This document shows, in pieces, positions 55,501-63,391 of a stretch of DNA of 64,000 bases. The notes under the pieces were generated by a model. The model was not told the DNA's origin. It ran no database searches and was given only the letters and a program-made list of their open reading frames with translations. Numbering within the stretch: the first letter of the stretch is position 1; every line of letters begins with the position of its first letter. The DNA comes from Bacteroidota bacterium. Its GTDB lineage: Bacteria; Bacteroidota; Bacteroidia; Flavobacteriales_D; Crocinitomicaceae. The position numbers were made by a program, and so were the translations under genes. The stretch covers positions 186,001-250,000 of the forward strand of contig JASBTZ010000007.1 of assembly GCA_030148165.1 (NCBI GenBank). Reading direction: 5' to 3'.

Positions 55501-56773
55501 TGACGGAGTTCTTAACGGATGGGGATTAGAACTATGTACGACACCACCGGTGGCATGTAATGATCCGGAGCTGCCAGTATTAAATGCAAACACAGTAACG
55601 ATTTGTGAGGGCGACTCAGTTGTACTTTCTGTGACAGGTGGAAATCTCAATGACGCAATAGACTGGCAATGGTATACCGGTTCATGTGGAGGAACAAACG
55701 TAGGTTCAGGTACTTCATTAACTGTAGCGCCAACAACGACAACTTCATACTTTGTGAGAGGTGAAGGAGCGTGTGTTACACCTGGAGCCTGTACACAAAT
55801 TGACGTTCTTGTGAATCCTGTATTTGCAGCAAACGAAACGGCAACAGTTTGTGAAGGTGATGATTATACTTATCCGGATGGATTCACTACGACGAATGTC
55901 ACCGCAAATGAAACACACGTGTCAAACCTGACGACGACAAATGGATGTGACTCGATTGTTACTACAACACTTACGGTTGATCCAATTGTAAATACAAGTG
56001 AGGCATTTGACATTTGTGAAGGTGAAGATTATACTTATCCGGATGGATTCACTTCTACGAACATCACCGTGAATGAATCGCATGTGTCGACACTTACCTC
56101 TACCGTTACCGGTTGTGATTCAGTTGTGACGACAAACCTGACCGTTGTTACGGCTTTTAACACGAATGAAAGTGCAACTATCTGTGATGGCGAAGTATAC
56201 ACCTTCCCTGATGGAAATACTGGGACAACGACGCAGGTATATACAAGTACGCTTACAACAGCCGGGGGATGTGACAGTATAATTGTCACGAATCTTACGG
56301 TGACCACTGTTGATGTAACAGTAATTGAAAATGCACCGACGTTGACGGCGAACTTGTTTGCAACTTCGTATCAATGGTTGGATTGTGACAATAACTATGC
56401 GCCAATTCCAGGTGCGACATCACAGTCGTTTACGCCAGCGGATACAGTAGGAAATTACGCTGTCGCAATTACGAATAATGGTTGTACCGATACTTCAGCT
56501 TGTTATGTGGTTGATCAAACTGGATTGGCAATTCTGGATGCGTCCGGAGTGATCATCTATCCGAATCCAACGACCGGGATTGTTAAGGTCAAGTGGATTG
56601 AGGATGTTCAGTCAATTGAAGTGACGGATGCCAGAGGAAGAATTCTTCTTTCGTCTTCAGCAAGTGGAATTCACGAGACAGAGATTGACTTGTCAAGCTT
56701 TACATCAGGGGTATATTTTATACACATGATGAACAGCTCAGGACGTTCGGTCTTTGATATCATTAAACACTAA
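52535..56773 (+). CDS. T9SS-exported reprolysin-like (M12B-type) metalloprotease, multi-domain
   Basis: Secreted 1,412-residue protease. I chose ATG 52535 (MKRLKSFILVAFVLTVTMAFSQ, a signal peptide) over the ORF-track start. After a ~180-residue propeptide the catalytic domain shows VAHEMGHQFGANHTQ, a HExxHxxxxxH zinc site (first His about 344). Next come Ig-like and Fn3-like domains, and a proprotein-convertase-type P domain (ITHPWVGDLGASLTSPQG). Three ~55-residue repeats (consensus CEGEDYTYPDGFT) follow, then a T9SS type A sorting domain (IYPNPTTGIVKVKW to SGVYFIHMM). Role: extracellular proteolysis. The P domain and repeats are likely scaffolding or processing-related; that is inference. 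Confidence 0.93.
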   Translation: MKRLKSFILVAFVLTVTMAFSQTEKDVRYSITEIPSSNVPLIGSAQIRANNFKVYQLDIQSLKSQLVGIANREDLLKGFVANVKLPHPNGEIHTYRTVANSTLHPKLAAKYPSIKTYDAVGVENLASVKWDITGKGLHAMIMVPGESTIYIDPLVDGNTDYYIVYSKKDFTTDKVMDCSFNADLQKMVNKTEPVSGEVKAFGTCELRTYRLALAATGEYTTFHGGTVAQAQSAQATTMNRVNGVFERDMAITMVIIPNNDLIIYTNAASDPYANGNPGTMINQNQTNIDATIGNGNYDIGHVFGTNSGGLAGLGVVCNNANKARGVTGSGAPIGDPFDIDYVAHEMGHQFGANHTQNNNCNRNNPTAMEPGSASTIMGYAGICAPNVQSNSDDHFHGISLEEIGNEILSAGHTCEVITALANNAPIVMGTNGNVTVPANTPFALTASVIDADGDPLLYCWEQMDNAVSTQPPSPTSTDGPNFRSNSPILDSTRYFPNLADLAAGISPTWEVLPSVSRSMSFRVTVRDKDLNVPGCNDHEDVTVTFDGNSGPFVVLYPSATGIIWTGLTSETVTWDVANTDVAPVNCSSVDIFLSTDGGLTYPFTLATGVPNDGAETIAVPNVATTTARVMVMNSNGTFFDISDNNFEITMATYDFSQSVSPNDTSICQPNDANYVVSIGSVGGFADPVTLSVSGVPAGATSSFSVNPVTPVGTSTLNITNTASASPGIYTITISGTSTTGTKTTDVTLTISDGSPSPVTQITPADMATGVSVPTAFTWTTAPEIGVTYEIDIATDPGFATIVDQAMALPTPDYTSTVLLSNTTYYWRVRSVTGCGQSAWSAAFTFTTSNCNLLVSTDVGQVTNVASVTSTIVVTASGTITDVNLIDFDITHPWVGDLGASLTSPQGTVVQLFDGPGIPASTWGCANDDMLVTWDDAAALTATDLENMCNATAPTISGTFQSMDPMSNFNGESITGTWTLTIFDSYTQGDDGVLNGWGLELCTTPPVACNDPELPVLNANTVTICEGDSVVLSVTGGNLNDAIDWQWYTGSCGGTNVGSGTSLTVAPTTTTSYFVRGEGACVTPGACTQIDVLVNPVFAANETATVCEGDDYTYPDGFTTTNVTANETHVSNLTTTNGCDSIVTTTLTVDPIVNTSEAFDICEGEDYTYPDGFTSTNITVNESHVSTLTSTVTGCDSVVTTNLTVVTAFNTNESATICDGEVYTFPDGNTGTTTQVYTSTLTTAGGCDSIIVTNLTVTTVDVTVIENAPTLTANLFATSYQWLDCDNNYAPIPGATSQSFTPADTVGNYAVAITNNGCTDTSACYVVDQTGLAILDASGVIIYPNPTTGIVKVKWIEDVQSIEVTDARGRILLSSSASGIHETEIDLSSFTSGVYFIHMMNSSGRSVFDIIKH
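55850..56300 (+). repeat. Three tandem ~165-bp repeats within the reprolysin-like gene
   Basis: Units start at about 55850, 56015 and 56183 (spacings 165 and 168 bp, 55-56 codons). The first two share long near-identical DNA runs (TATACTTATCCGGATGGATT). The third is more diverged (TTCCCTGATGGAAATAC). Each encodes a small beta domain with conserved CxG(D/E)xYT(Y/F)PDG and GCDSI(V/I) ends. Confidence 0.85.
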
Positions 56774-56777
56774 TATT

Positions 56778-56811
56778 AAAACGGGCTTCATTGAAAGGAG
56801 CCCGTTTTTTA
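56778..56811 (+). terminator. Intrinsic terminator of the reprolysin-like gene
   Basis: AAAACGGGCT pairs with AGCCCGTTTT around an 11-base loop and is followed by a T run (TTTTTTATTT), just after the stop codon. Confidence 0.92.
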
Positions 56812-56858
56812 TTTACAGTATCCGTCACGATACCCATATTATCTATGGATATAAATGA

Positions 56859-56866
56859 TAACTTTG
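56859..56866 (+). promoter_or_regulatory. -7 element within the ORF-track start of gpsA
   Basis: TAACTTTG matches TAnnTTTG and lies 12 bp upstream of ATG 56879. The ORF-track ATG at 56855 precedes it and would not be on the transcript, which supports 56879. The -33 partner (TATT) is weak. Confidence 0.5.
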
Positions 56867-56878
56867 TTTGGTTCAACA

Positions 56879-57877
56879 ATGAGCGAGAAAAAGAAAATAG
56901 CGGTTATTGGTGGAGGGTCCTGGGCAACGGCTCTGGTTAAGATTCTTTGCAACAACGTAACCTCCGTGAATTGGTACATGAGAAATGAAGGTGCCGTGGC
57001 ACATATTATCAAGTATCGTCACAACCCGAACTATTTGCAGTCCGTTGAGTTTGATATCAATAAAATTAATGTCAGTACGGATTTAAAAGAAATGATCGAA
57101 CCTGCTGATGTGGTCATACTTGCAACCCCATCTGCTTTTCTCCACGATCTTTTTGAGAATTTTCCGGTAAAGATGTTGGAGGATAAAGTGGTTTTTTCCG
57201 CAGTAAAAGGAATCATCCCGGAGTATAATGCCATTCCAGCTAGATTCATCCATAAAACATTCAATACACCTTATGACAATATTGGGATCATTTGTGGACC
57301 ATGTCATGCAGAGGAAGTAGCCCTGGAAAGACTTTCCTATTTAACCATTGCTTGTCAGGACGAAGATGTTTGTGAGGACATGGCCGAACTGCTTTCGTGT
57401 CGTTATATTAAGACCAATGTATCAGATGACCTTTTTGGCACAGAGCTTTCAGCGGTACTAAAGAATGTTTATTCTATTGCATCCGGAATTTGTGCAGGCC
57501 TGGGATATGGAGATAATTTTCAGGCGGTTTTACTTTCCAATGCCATTCAGGAAATTGAAAACTTCATCGATGAGGTGAGCCCAATACACCGGGATGTGAT
57601 GTCGTCGGCTTATTTGGGAGACCTCTTGGTAACGGCTTATTCTAAGTTTTCAAGAAACAGGTCTTTCGGATTTATGATCGGAAAAGGATATTCTGTGAAA
57701 ACAGCGCAACTTGAAATGGATATGGTAGCAGAAGGTTATTATGCCACAAAAAGCGTCATAGAAATTAATAAAAAGTTTCAGGTAGAAATGCCCATTGTTG
57801 AAGCCGTTTATCGAATCTTATACGAAAAGATCTCGCCAGTGATAGAAATGCGCATCCTGACGGATAAGTTAAGTTAA
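56879..57877 (+). CDS. gpsA: NAD(P)-dependent glycerol-3-phosphate dehydrogenase
   Basis: Reduces dihydroxyacetone phosphate to sn-glycerol-3-phosphate for phospholipid synthesis. It has the NAD-binding IAVIGGGSWATALVKIL near the start, VVILATPSAFL, GPCHAEEVAL, the catalytic-lysine stretch AVLKNVYSIASGI and a GDLLVTAYSKFSRNRSFGF block. About 332 residues, normal for the family. I chose ATG 56879 because a promoter element lies inside the longer ORF. Aspartate kinase follows with its own promoter. Confidence 0.95.
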   Translation: MSEKKKIAVIGGGSWATALVKILCNNVTSVNWYMRNEGAVAHIIKYRHNPNYLQSVEFDINKINVSTDLKEMIEPADVVILATPSAFLHDLFENFPVKMLEDKVVFSAVKGIIPEYNAIPARFIHKTFNTPYDNIGIICGPCHAEEVALERLSYLTIACQDEDVCEDMAELLSCRYIKTNVSDDLFGTELSAVLKNVYSIASGICAGLGYGDNFQAVLLSNAIQEIENFIDEVSPIHRDVMSSAYLGDLLVTAYSKFSRNRSFGFMIGKGYSVKTAQLEMDMVAEGYYATKSVIEINKKFQVEMPIVEAVYRILYEKISPVIEMRILTDKLS

Positions 57878-57908
57878 TAACCGATCGTTAAGATTTGCAC
57901 TTTTTAGC

Positions 57909-57938
57909 TTTGCCCAACATTTTATAATTCTACCTTTG
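57909..57938 (+). promoter_or_regulatory. Consensus promoter of the aspartate kinase gene
   Basis: TTTG at 57909-57912, an 18-bp spacer, and TACCTTTG at 57931-57938: an exact match to the Bacteroidota promoter, 16 bp before the ATG at 57955. Confidence 0.72.
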
Positions 57939-57954
57939 CACTTATTTACGTCGA

Positions 57955-59223
57955 ATGAAAGTATTCAAATTTGGAGGTGCCTCTGTTAAAGATGCTGATG
58001 CTGTTAGAAATGTAGCGTCGATCGTATCTCGGTATCCCGAAAAATTAGGGGTTGTTGTTTCTGCTATGGGCAAAACAACCAACGCTATGGAAGAGATCGT
58101 TGGGCAACTATGGGATCGCAATGAAGCAAGATTTGTTGAACTCGTAGAAGAGCGTAGAGCATTTCACCTGGATATACTAGCGGGACTTTTTGAGACAAAT
58201 GAAAATGGGGTCTTTGCTGAAGTGAACAAAGAATTTGATCAGCTATTGTTGAAGTACAGCGAGCGTGTTCCTGATAATTTCAATTTTGAATACGATCAGA
58301 TCGTTTCTATTGGAGAAGTAGTTTCAACGAAGATTATTGCGGCTTTTCTGAATGAATCATCAATCAAATCATCCTGGACGGATGCACGAGAAATCGTTCG
58401 CACCGACAATCAATATCGGGAGGCTGAAGTAGACTGGAATAGAACGGAAGAATTGTTCACTGAGAAATTCATTCCATTATTTGATGATAATGATGTATTG
58501 GTCATGCAAGGATTTATTGGTCATACAGCGGAAGGATTTACCACAACCCTTGGTAGAGAGGGCTCGGATTTTACAGCAGCGATCATGGCTTACTGTTGTA
58601 ATGCGGAAAGTGTAACGATTTGGAAGGATGTTCCCGGAATGCTCAATGCAGATCCGAAGTGGTTTGAGGATACGGTTAAATTGGACAGGATTTCTTTCAA
58701 GGAAGCAATAGAGCTTTCATATTACGGAGCTTCTGTTATACACCCCAAGACAGTTAAGCCGCTTCAAAATAAAAAGATACCGTTGTACGTAAAATCCTTC
58801 ATTGACCCGGAAGCTGAAGGAACGACGATACAAGCATCTGAATCTCAGGACCACTTAATTCCATCCTTTATTTTTAAATTGGATCAGGTGCTATTTTCGA
58901 TCACACCTAAAGATTTCTCGTTTCTTGTTGAGAAAAACCTAAGCGATATTCTCAATCGAATATCCCGTGTGAATGCGAAGATCAATGTGATGCAGAACTC
59001 TGCACTAAACTTTTCATTTCTGGTGGACGCAGCTAAGACAGATATCCAAAAAGTACTGGATGTTTTCGAAGATCAATATCTGGTCAAATTCAATGATGGA
59101 TTGGAGTTAATTACAATCCGTCACTACGATGACGCTACGATTGACAGAGTAACCAAGAACAAAGAAGTTTTGCTGGAGCAAAAGACGCGTGAAACAGCAC
59201 GTTTGATCGTCAAGAACAAATAA
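57955..59223 (+). CDS. lysC: Aspartate kinase (monofunctional)
   Basis: Phosphorylates aspartate at the head of the lysine/threonine/methionine pathway. The N-terminus VFKFGGASVKDADAVRNV is the aspartokinase signature. FTTTLGREGSDFTAAI and DVPGMLNADPKW complete the catalytic site. The C-terminal ~130 residues form an ACT regulatory region (SDILNRISRVNAKINVM), so feedback control is likely. At 422 residues it is monofunctional, with no homoserine dehydrogenase fused. The gene symbol is the general aspartokinase one; the isozyme is unresolved. Confidence 0.92.
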   Translation: MKVFKFGGASVKDADAVRNVASIVSRYPEKLGVVVSAMGKTTNAMEEIVGQLWDRNEARFVELVEERRAFHLDILAGLFETNENGVFAEVNKEFDQLLLKYSERVPDNFNFEYDQIVSIGEVVSTKIIAAFLNESSIKSSWTDAREIVRTDNQYREAEVDWNRTEELFTEKFIPLFDDNDVLVMQGFIGHTAEGFTTTLGREGSDFTAAIMAYCCNAESVTIWKDVPGMLNADPKWFEDTVKLDRISFKEAIELSYYGASVIHPKTVKPLQNKKIPLYVKSFIDPEAEGTTIQASESQDHLIPSFIFKLDQVLFSITPKDFSFLVEKNLSDILNRISRVNAKINVMQNSALNFSFLVDAAKTDIQKVLDVFEDQYLVKFNDGLELITIRHYDDATIDRVTKNKEVLLEQKTRETARLIVKNK

Positions 59224-59240
59224 TACCTTAAATAAGGGAG

Positions 59241-59270
59241 TGTGCCATTCGTACACAAGGACTATATTTG
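59241..59270 (+). promoter_or_regulatory. Promoter of the feoAB operon
   Basis: TGTG (one mismatch to TTTG) at 59241-59244, an 18-bp spacer and TATATTTG at 59263-59270, 30 bp before the feoA ATG. Confidence 0.6.
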
Positions 59271-59274
59271 TAAC

Positions 59275-59295
59275 GATTCTAAATAAGAACGAATC
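59275..59295. promoter_or_regulatory. Candidate operator overlapping the feoA transcription start
   Basis: GATTC-N11-GAATC encloses TTCT-N5-AGAA, so two nested dyads lie just downstream of the -7 element, where a repressor would block initiation. The segment TTCTAAATAAG (59277-59287) is identical to part of the palindrome upstream of hemA. A related CCTTAAATAAGG is at 59226-59237. Confidence 0.5.
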
Positions 59296-59300
59296 ATACG

Positions 59301-59537
59301 ATGTATCCTTTATCTGAAGTAGCAAATGGATCCAATGTCTGGATCATAGAGTTAATTGATTCACCGCTCAAGGTGAAGTTACTCGAGATGGGTATGATCA
59401 CCGGAAAAAAACTTCGTGTTCTTTATCGTGCTCCGCTGGGCGACCCAATTGCTGTTGACATCGATGGTTATGTGCTCTCGCTCAGAATGGATGAAGCCAA
59501 ATTAGTACTTGTTGACCAATTAAGCGAAACGACATGA
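59301..59537 (+). CDS. feoA: FeoA ferrous iron transport protein
   Basis: Small SH3-like partner of FeoB, 78 residues. The pattern LLEMGMITGKKLRVLYRAPLGDP and DIDGYVLSLRMDEAKLV matches FeoA. The stop overlaps the feoB start by 4 bp (ATGA). Iron-dependent regulation is likely given the dyad near the promoter. Confidence 0.95.
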   Translation: MYPLSEVANGSNVWIIELIDSPLKVKLLEMGMITGKKLRVLYRAPLGDPIAVDIDGYVLSLRMDEAKLVLVDQLSETT

Positions 59538-61480
59538 AGATCGCGCTGATAGGTAATCCAAATACCGGTAAAAGTTCGGTGTTCAATATGCTCACCGGTA
59601 TGCGTCAACATGTCGGAAATTTCCCGGGTGTTACGGTTGATAAAAAGGTGGGTAAATTGACCATCGATGGCGAAGATCATGTGCTTGTGGATTTTCCTGG
59701 AACCTACAGTATTTACCCAAGGTCCAAGGATGAAGAGGTTGTTTACTCGAACCTAACAGACCCCGTGGCGGGAGAACATCCGGATTGTGCAGTAGTTGTG
59801 GTTGATGCTTCCAATCTGGAGCGGAATCTTTTGCTTTTTAGCCAGATCTATGACTTAAAGATACCTGTCGTCATGATTCTCAATATGATTGACCTAGCAG
59901 AAAGACAGGAGATTGTAATAGATGTTGATCAGCTGAATAAGGCATTTCCGGAAGCAGCAATCGTTCAGTCAAACGCGCGTGTTAAAGTAGGGAAACAAAA
60001 GATCCTTGACGCTATAACAACAGTTAATTCAGATCGCCAGCATGTTTTTTATCAATCCGACCTTGCTCATATTGAAGATGAACAAGCGCAAATTGATGAA
60101 ACGAAAGGCCGATTTGCAGAGATAAAAACGCTGGTTGATAAGGTTGTTTCTAAGCGCCAGAAGGAGGAATCAGCTTCGTCCAAAATGGACAAGATACTTG
60201 TACACCCAATATTGGGTTATTTGATCTTTGCAATCATCTTAATTACAATCTTTCAGTTCATTTATTCCTTTGCGTCTGTTCCGATGGATTATATCGATGC
60301 AGCATTTGCCTGGCTAAGTCAGGAAGCAAGTGAAACGATGTCACCGGGGATATTTACGGATCTACTAACGCAAGGGATTATTCCCGGCATTGGAGGGATT
60401 GTGATTTTTATCCCACAGATCGCTTTGTTATTCTTCTTCATTGGAATTCTGGAAGAATCGGGTTATCTGTCACGCGTTGTATTTATAATGGATCGACTCA
60501 TGCGTCCACTGGGGCTGAATGGAAGAAGTGTTGTGCCCTTGATGTCCAGTGTGGCCTGCGCGATACCCGGAGTAATGGCTGCTCGTACCATACCTGATTG
60601 GAAAGAACGACTCACGACGATAATGGTAGCACCTTTAATGAGTTGTAGTGCCAGAATCCCTGTTTATACGCTGCTCATAGCACTGGTTATTCCCGAAGAC
60701 ACGGTACTTGGATTTATGAATCTGCAAGGATTGGTACTCTTTGGCCTGTACTCGCTTGGAACCGTCTCGGCATTGCTTGTTGCATTACTATTGAAAAAGT
60801 TAATTCATTCTCGGGAGAAGGGATTTTTAATGTTGGAAATGCCGTCCTATAAATGGCCGCAAATCAGTAATCTGGGTTTCAAAGTGTGGGAAAAGGTGAA
60901 GATCTTTGTGGTCGACGCCGGTAAGATTATCCTGGCAATCTCAATAATATTGTGGGCACTTGCTACCTATGGACCGGGTGACAGAATGGATGAGGCTGGC
61001 GCACTAGCTAAGAAAGAAGCCGTAAAGCTTGAATTGACAAAAGAAGAAACACAGCATTTGGTGGCTTCAACGAGACTTGAAAATTCGTATATCGGCATTA
61101 TGGGGAAAGGAATTGAACCGGTTATTCGACCTTTGGGATATGATTGGAAGATCGGCATTTCTCTTATAACATCATTTGCAGCTCGTGAGGTATTCGTCAG
61201 TTCGATGGCAACAATTTATGCTGTTGAAGATGACGGAGGGAATAACATCCCACTTCTTCAAAAGATGCAAAATGCAAGGAACAGCGAAGGCGAGAAGGTA
61301 TATACCCTTGCAACGGGCGTCAGTTTAATGGTCTTTTACGCATTCGCCATGATGTGTATGGCAACGCTGGCAGTGGTCAAAAGGGAGACAAAAAGTTGGA
61401 AATGGCCATTGCTACAACTTGCATATATGGGTGTTTTAGCGTATGTTGGAGCATTGATCACCTATCAATTACTGGCATGA
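59534..61480 (+). CDS. feoB: FeoB ferrous iron transporter
   Basis: Membrane Fe(II) transporter with a cytosolic G domain: G1 GNPNTGKSS (residues 7-15), the effector region GNFPGVTVDKKVG, G3 DFPGTYS and G4 NMID. The membrane part follows from about residue 220, with two gate-like regions containing SSVACAIPGVMAARTI and MSCSARIPVYTLLI. At 648 residues it is shorter than E. coli FeoB, with a trimmed C-terminus. The small Cys-rich protein overlaps its stop. Confidence 0.97.
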   Translation: MKIALIGNPNTGKSSVFNMLTGMRQHVGNFPGVTVDKKVGKLTIDGEDHVLVDFPGTYSIYPRSKDEEVVYSNLTDPVAGEHPDCAVVVVDASNLERNLLLFSQIYDLKIPVVMILNMIDLAERQEIVIDVDQLNKAFPEAAIVQSNARVKVGKQKILDAITTVNSDRQHVFYQSDLAHIEDEQAQIDETKGRFAEIKTLVDKVVSKRQKEESASSKMDKILVHPILGYLIFAIILITIFQFIYSFASVPMDYIDAAFAWLSQEASETMSPGIFTDLLTQGIIPGIGGIVIFIPQIALLFFFIGILEESGYLSRVVFIMDRLMRPLGLNGRSVVPLMSSVACAIPGVMAARTIPDWKERLTTIMVAPLMSCSARIPVYTLLIALVIPEDTVLGFMNLQGLVLFGLYSLGTVSALLVALLLKKLIHSREKGFLMLEMPSYKWPQISNLGFKVWEKVKIFVVDAGKIILAISIILWALATYGPGDRMDEAGALAKKEAVKLELTKEETQHLVASTRLENSYIGIMGKGIEPVIRPLGYDWKIGISLITSFAAREVFVSSMATIYAVEDDGGNNIPLLQKMQNARNSEGEKVYTLATGVSLMVFYAFAMMCMATLAVVKRETKSWKWPLLQLAYMGVLAYVGALITYQLLA

Positions 61481-61611
61481 TTCAAAAAGTACTGGTTATC
61501 ATAGCAATCGTAGTGGCAGCATCATATGTTGGATACATTTTCTATAAGAAATTCTTCAGCAAGAAAGAAGAATGCGAAAGCTGTGCAGTTGGCAAGGCAG
61601 CTGAAAAATGA
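61477..61611 (+). CDS. FeoB-associated Cys-rich small membrane protein
   Basis: 44-residue protein missed by the ORF track's chosen start: ATG 61477 overlaps the feoB stop (ATGA). One membrane helix (VLVIIAIVVAASYVGYIFY) is followed by a Lys-rich stretch and KEECESCAVG. This matches the small FeoB-associated Cys-rich proteins, a FeoC-like position; a role in Fe(II) transport or sensing is inferred. The stop abuts the convergent transporter gene with no gap. Confidence 0.88.
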   Translation: MIQKVLVIIAIVVAASYVGYIFYKKFFSKKEECESCAVGKAAEK

Positions 61612-63327
61612 TCAATCAAAATTGAGGCCCTGTTTTCTAAGTATTCTTCTCACATAAAGCGCAAAGAAGGTCAGGTAGAAGAAGCAAATCGCACCAACAA
61701 TAAATGACGGTTGAATTCCGATTACATCGGCTAACTTCCCTTGTATTGGAGGAATGATAGCACCGCCCAGGATCATCATGACCAGAAAGGCAGAACCTTG
61801 TGATTGATATTTACCCAGTCCGGCTAAGGACAAGGAGAATACACACGGCCACATTATAGAGCAGAACAATCCTGCACTTAGGAAGGCGTACACGGCAATC
61901 ATACCTGTACTTAATAGTCCAACTACCATTGCAGTGATTCCAAGGGCACCAAAAACACCCAGTGTTAGAGCAGGTTTGTCATTCGTGATATAGAAAGCAA
62001 TTATCTGTACACCTACACATAGAACGTACCAATACAGCGGTGAAACATCATACCCTGAAAGTCTTGTCAGTAATAAAACGACACTGAAAGCGATCAAAGG
62101 AACAAAAAAGCGAAGGACCAGCTTCGTGCTGGTTTTCATTTCGAAGGCATTAATTGCTCCGGCCCATCGACCTATCATCAGACTACCCCAGAACATAGCT
62201 ACATAAGGAGCAATCTCTGAGGCACTGTATCCACCAAATTCTTTCTGCTTTAACAGCTCACCTAGATTCGATCCAACGGCAACTTCAACTCCTACATAAA
62301 CGAAAATGGCAAGCATTCCTAGCGTGAGTTGTGGATACTGCATTGCACCCCATCCTTCTTTTTGTTTGGCACCTTTGAAGTGTGCGAACAGCATGCCTCC
62401 CAATATAACGAGCAAACCTCCACCCAGCCAAAACATGCGCTTTTGTTCGAGTGGTGTTTTGATTACTTCTATATCGGCATTAAGTGAAGCAATTTGCTCA
62501 GCATTTTGGACTTTATCCAGCTTGCTTATTTCTTCCTCGTATTGAACAATCTGTTTAGCATCGGCACTTCTGTAACTATTGAACACGGGTGCAAAACAGG
62601 CGAATAATAATCCGGTCATAATAATTAGACTCGCCAATGCCTTCCGCGCTTTCTCAGTCTTTTCCTCATTCTTAGCTTCCGGGACACTTTTTGAAAATCC
62701 AAATAGCATAGCAATTCCAAGAAAAAGACCTCCAACACAGGCGTATAGTAATATTACCTTGGAGAGGCTCAGTGATTCAATCATTTCATCGCTGATGGCA
62801 GATGCTGATCCGAATAAAGCAAGTGCAACGATGAGTGGTCCGACGGTCGTACCCAAACTATTCACACCGCCACCAAGATTTATCCGGCTGCTTCCGGTTG
62901 CTTCATCTCCCAGTGAGATCATAAAAGGATTGGCGGACGTCTGCTGAACTGAAAACCCAAGAGCAACAATGAATAGACCCAGCAACATACCCGCGAACAC
63001 ATTCATGTATACCGACACGATCATGGCTGCTGCCCCAAGGGCGGAGAAAAGAAGACCATATACGATGCTTTTCTTGTAACCCCAGGAACCAATGATATCT
63101 CTGCCTTTAAGGGAACTAAAAAAGAATAATGCCAGTGCGCCCAGATAATAAGCACCATAGAATGCAAAATCAATGAGCTGGCTTTGGTATTGATCCAGAT
63201 CAAAATAACTCTTGCAAAAAGGAATAAAAACACTGTTGCCGGCGGCTATGAATCCCCAAAAGAAAAATACGGTAGTAAGGGTGATCAGCGCTCCGTAATT
63301 GGTCTTTTTCAATGTATCGTCTGACAT
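61612..63327 (-). CDS. FHS-type sugar MFS transporter with a long central insertion
   Basis: Major facilitator of the fucose/glucose-galactose (FHS) subgroup. The N-terminal FFFWGFIAAGNSVFIPF, FSVQQTSANPFMISLG and GGGVNSLGTTVGPL stretches are typical. At 571 residues it is ~130 longer than usual. A charged loop between the two halves holds two extra hydrophobic segments and a coiled-coil-like stretch (IASLNADIEVIKTPLEQK). The C-terminal half keeps MWGSLMIGRWAGA and VMMILGGAIIPPIQGKLAD. The sugar is unknown. Confidence 0.9.
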   Translation of the reverse strand: MSDDTLKKTNYGALITLTTVFFFWGFIAAGNSVFIPFCKSYFDLDQYQSQLIDFAFYGAYYLGALALFFFSSLKGRDIIGSWGYKKSIVYGLLFSALGAAAMIVSVYMNVFAGMLLGLFIVALGFSVQQTSANPFMISLGDEATGSSRINLGGGVNSLGTTVGPLIVALALFGSASAISDEMIESLSLSKVILLYACVGGLFLGIAMLFGFSKSVPEAKNEEKTEKARKALASLIIMTGLLFACFAPVFNSYRSADAKQIVQYEEEISKLDKVQNAEQIASLNADIEVIKTPLEQKRMFWLGGGLLVILGGMLFAHFKGAKQKEGWGAMQYPQLTLGMLAIFVYVGVEVAVGSNLGELLKQKEFGGYSASEIAPYVAMFWGSLMIGRWAGAINAFEMKTSTKLVLRFFVPLIAFSVVLLLTRLSGYDVSPLYWYVLCVGVQIIAFYITNDKPALTLGVFGALGITAMVVGLLSTGMIAVYAFLSAGLFCSIMWPCVFSLSLAGLGKYQSQGSAFLVMMILGGAIIPPIQGKLADVIGIQPSFIVGAICFFYLTFFALYVRRILRKQGLNFD

Positions 63328-63391
63328 GGCTCTTTCTTGAAATGTTCAGGAAAGGTACGAACAAAAAAGATCGTGATTTTTGGGTAGAATA

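Noticed and set aside
55850-56300. Possible CRISPR-like array
   Set aside because: The repeats are in frame, ~165 bp, and encode protein domains; no short repeat/spacer pattern exists here or elsewhere in the window.
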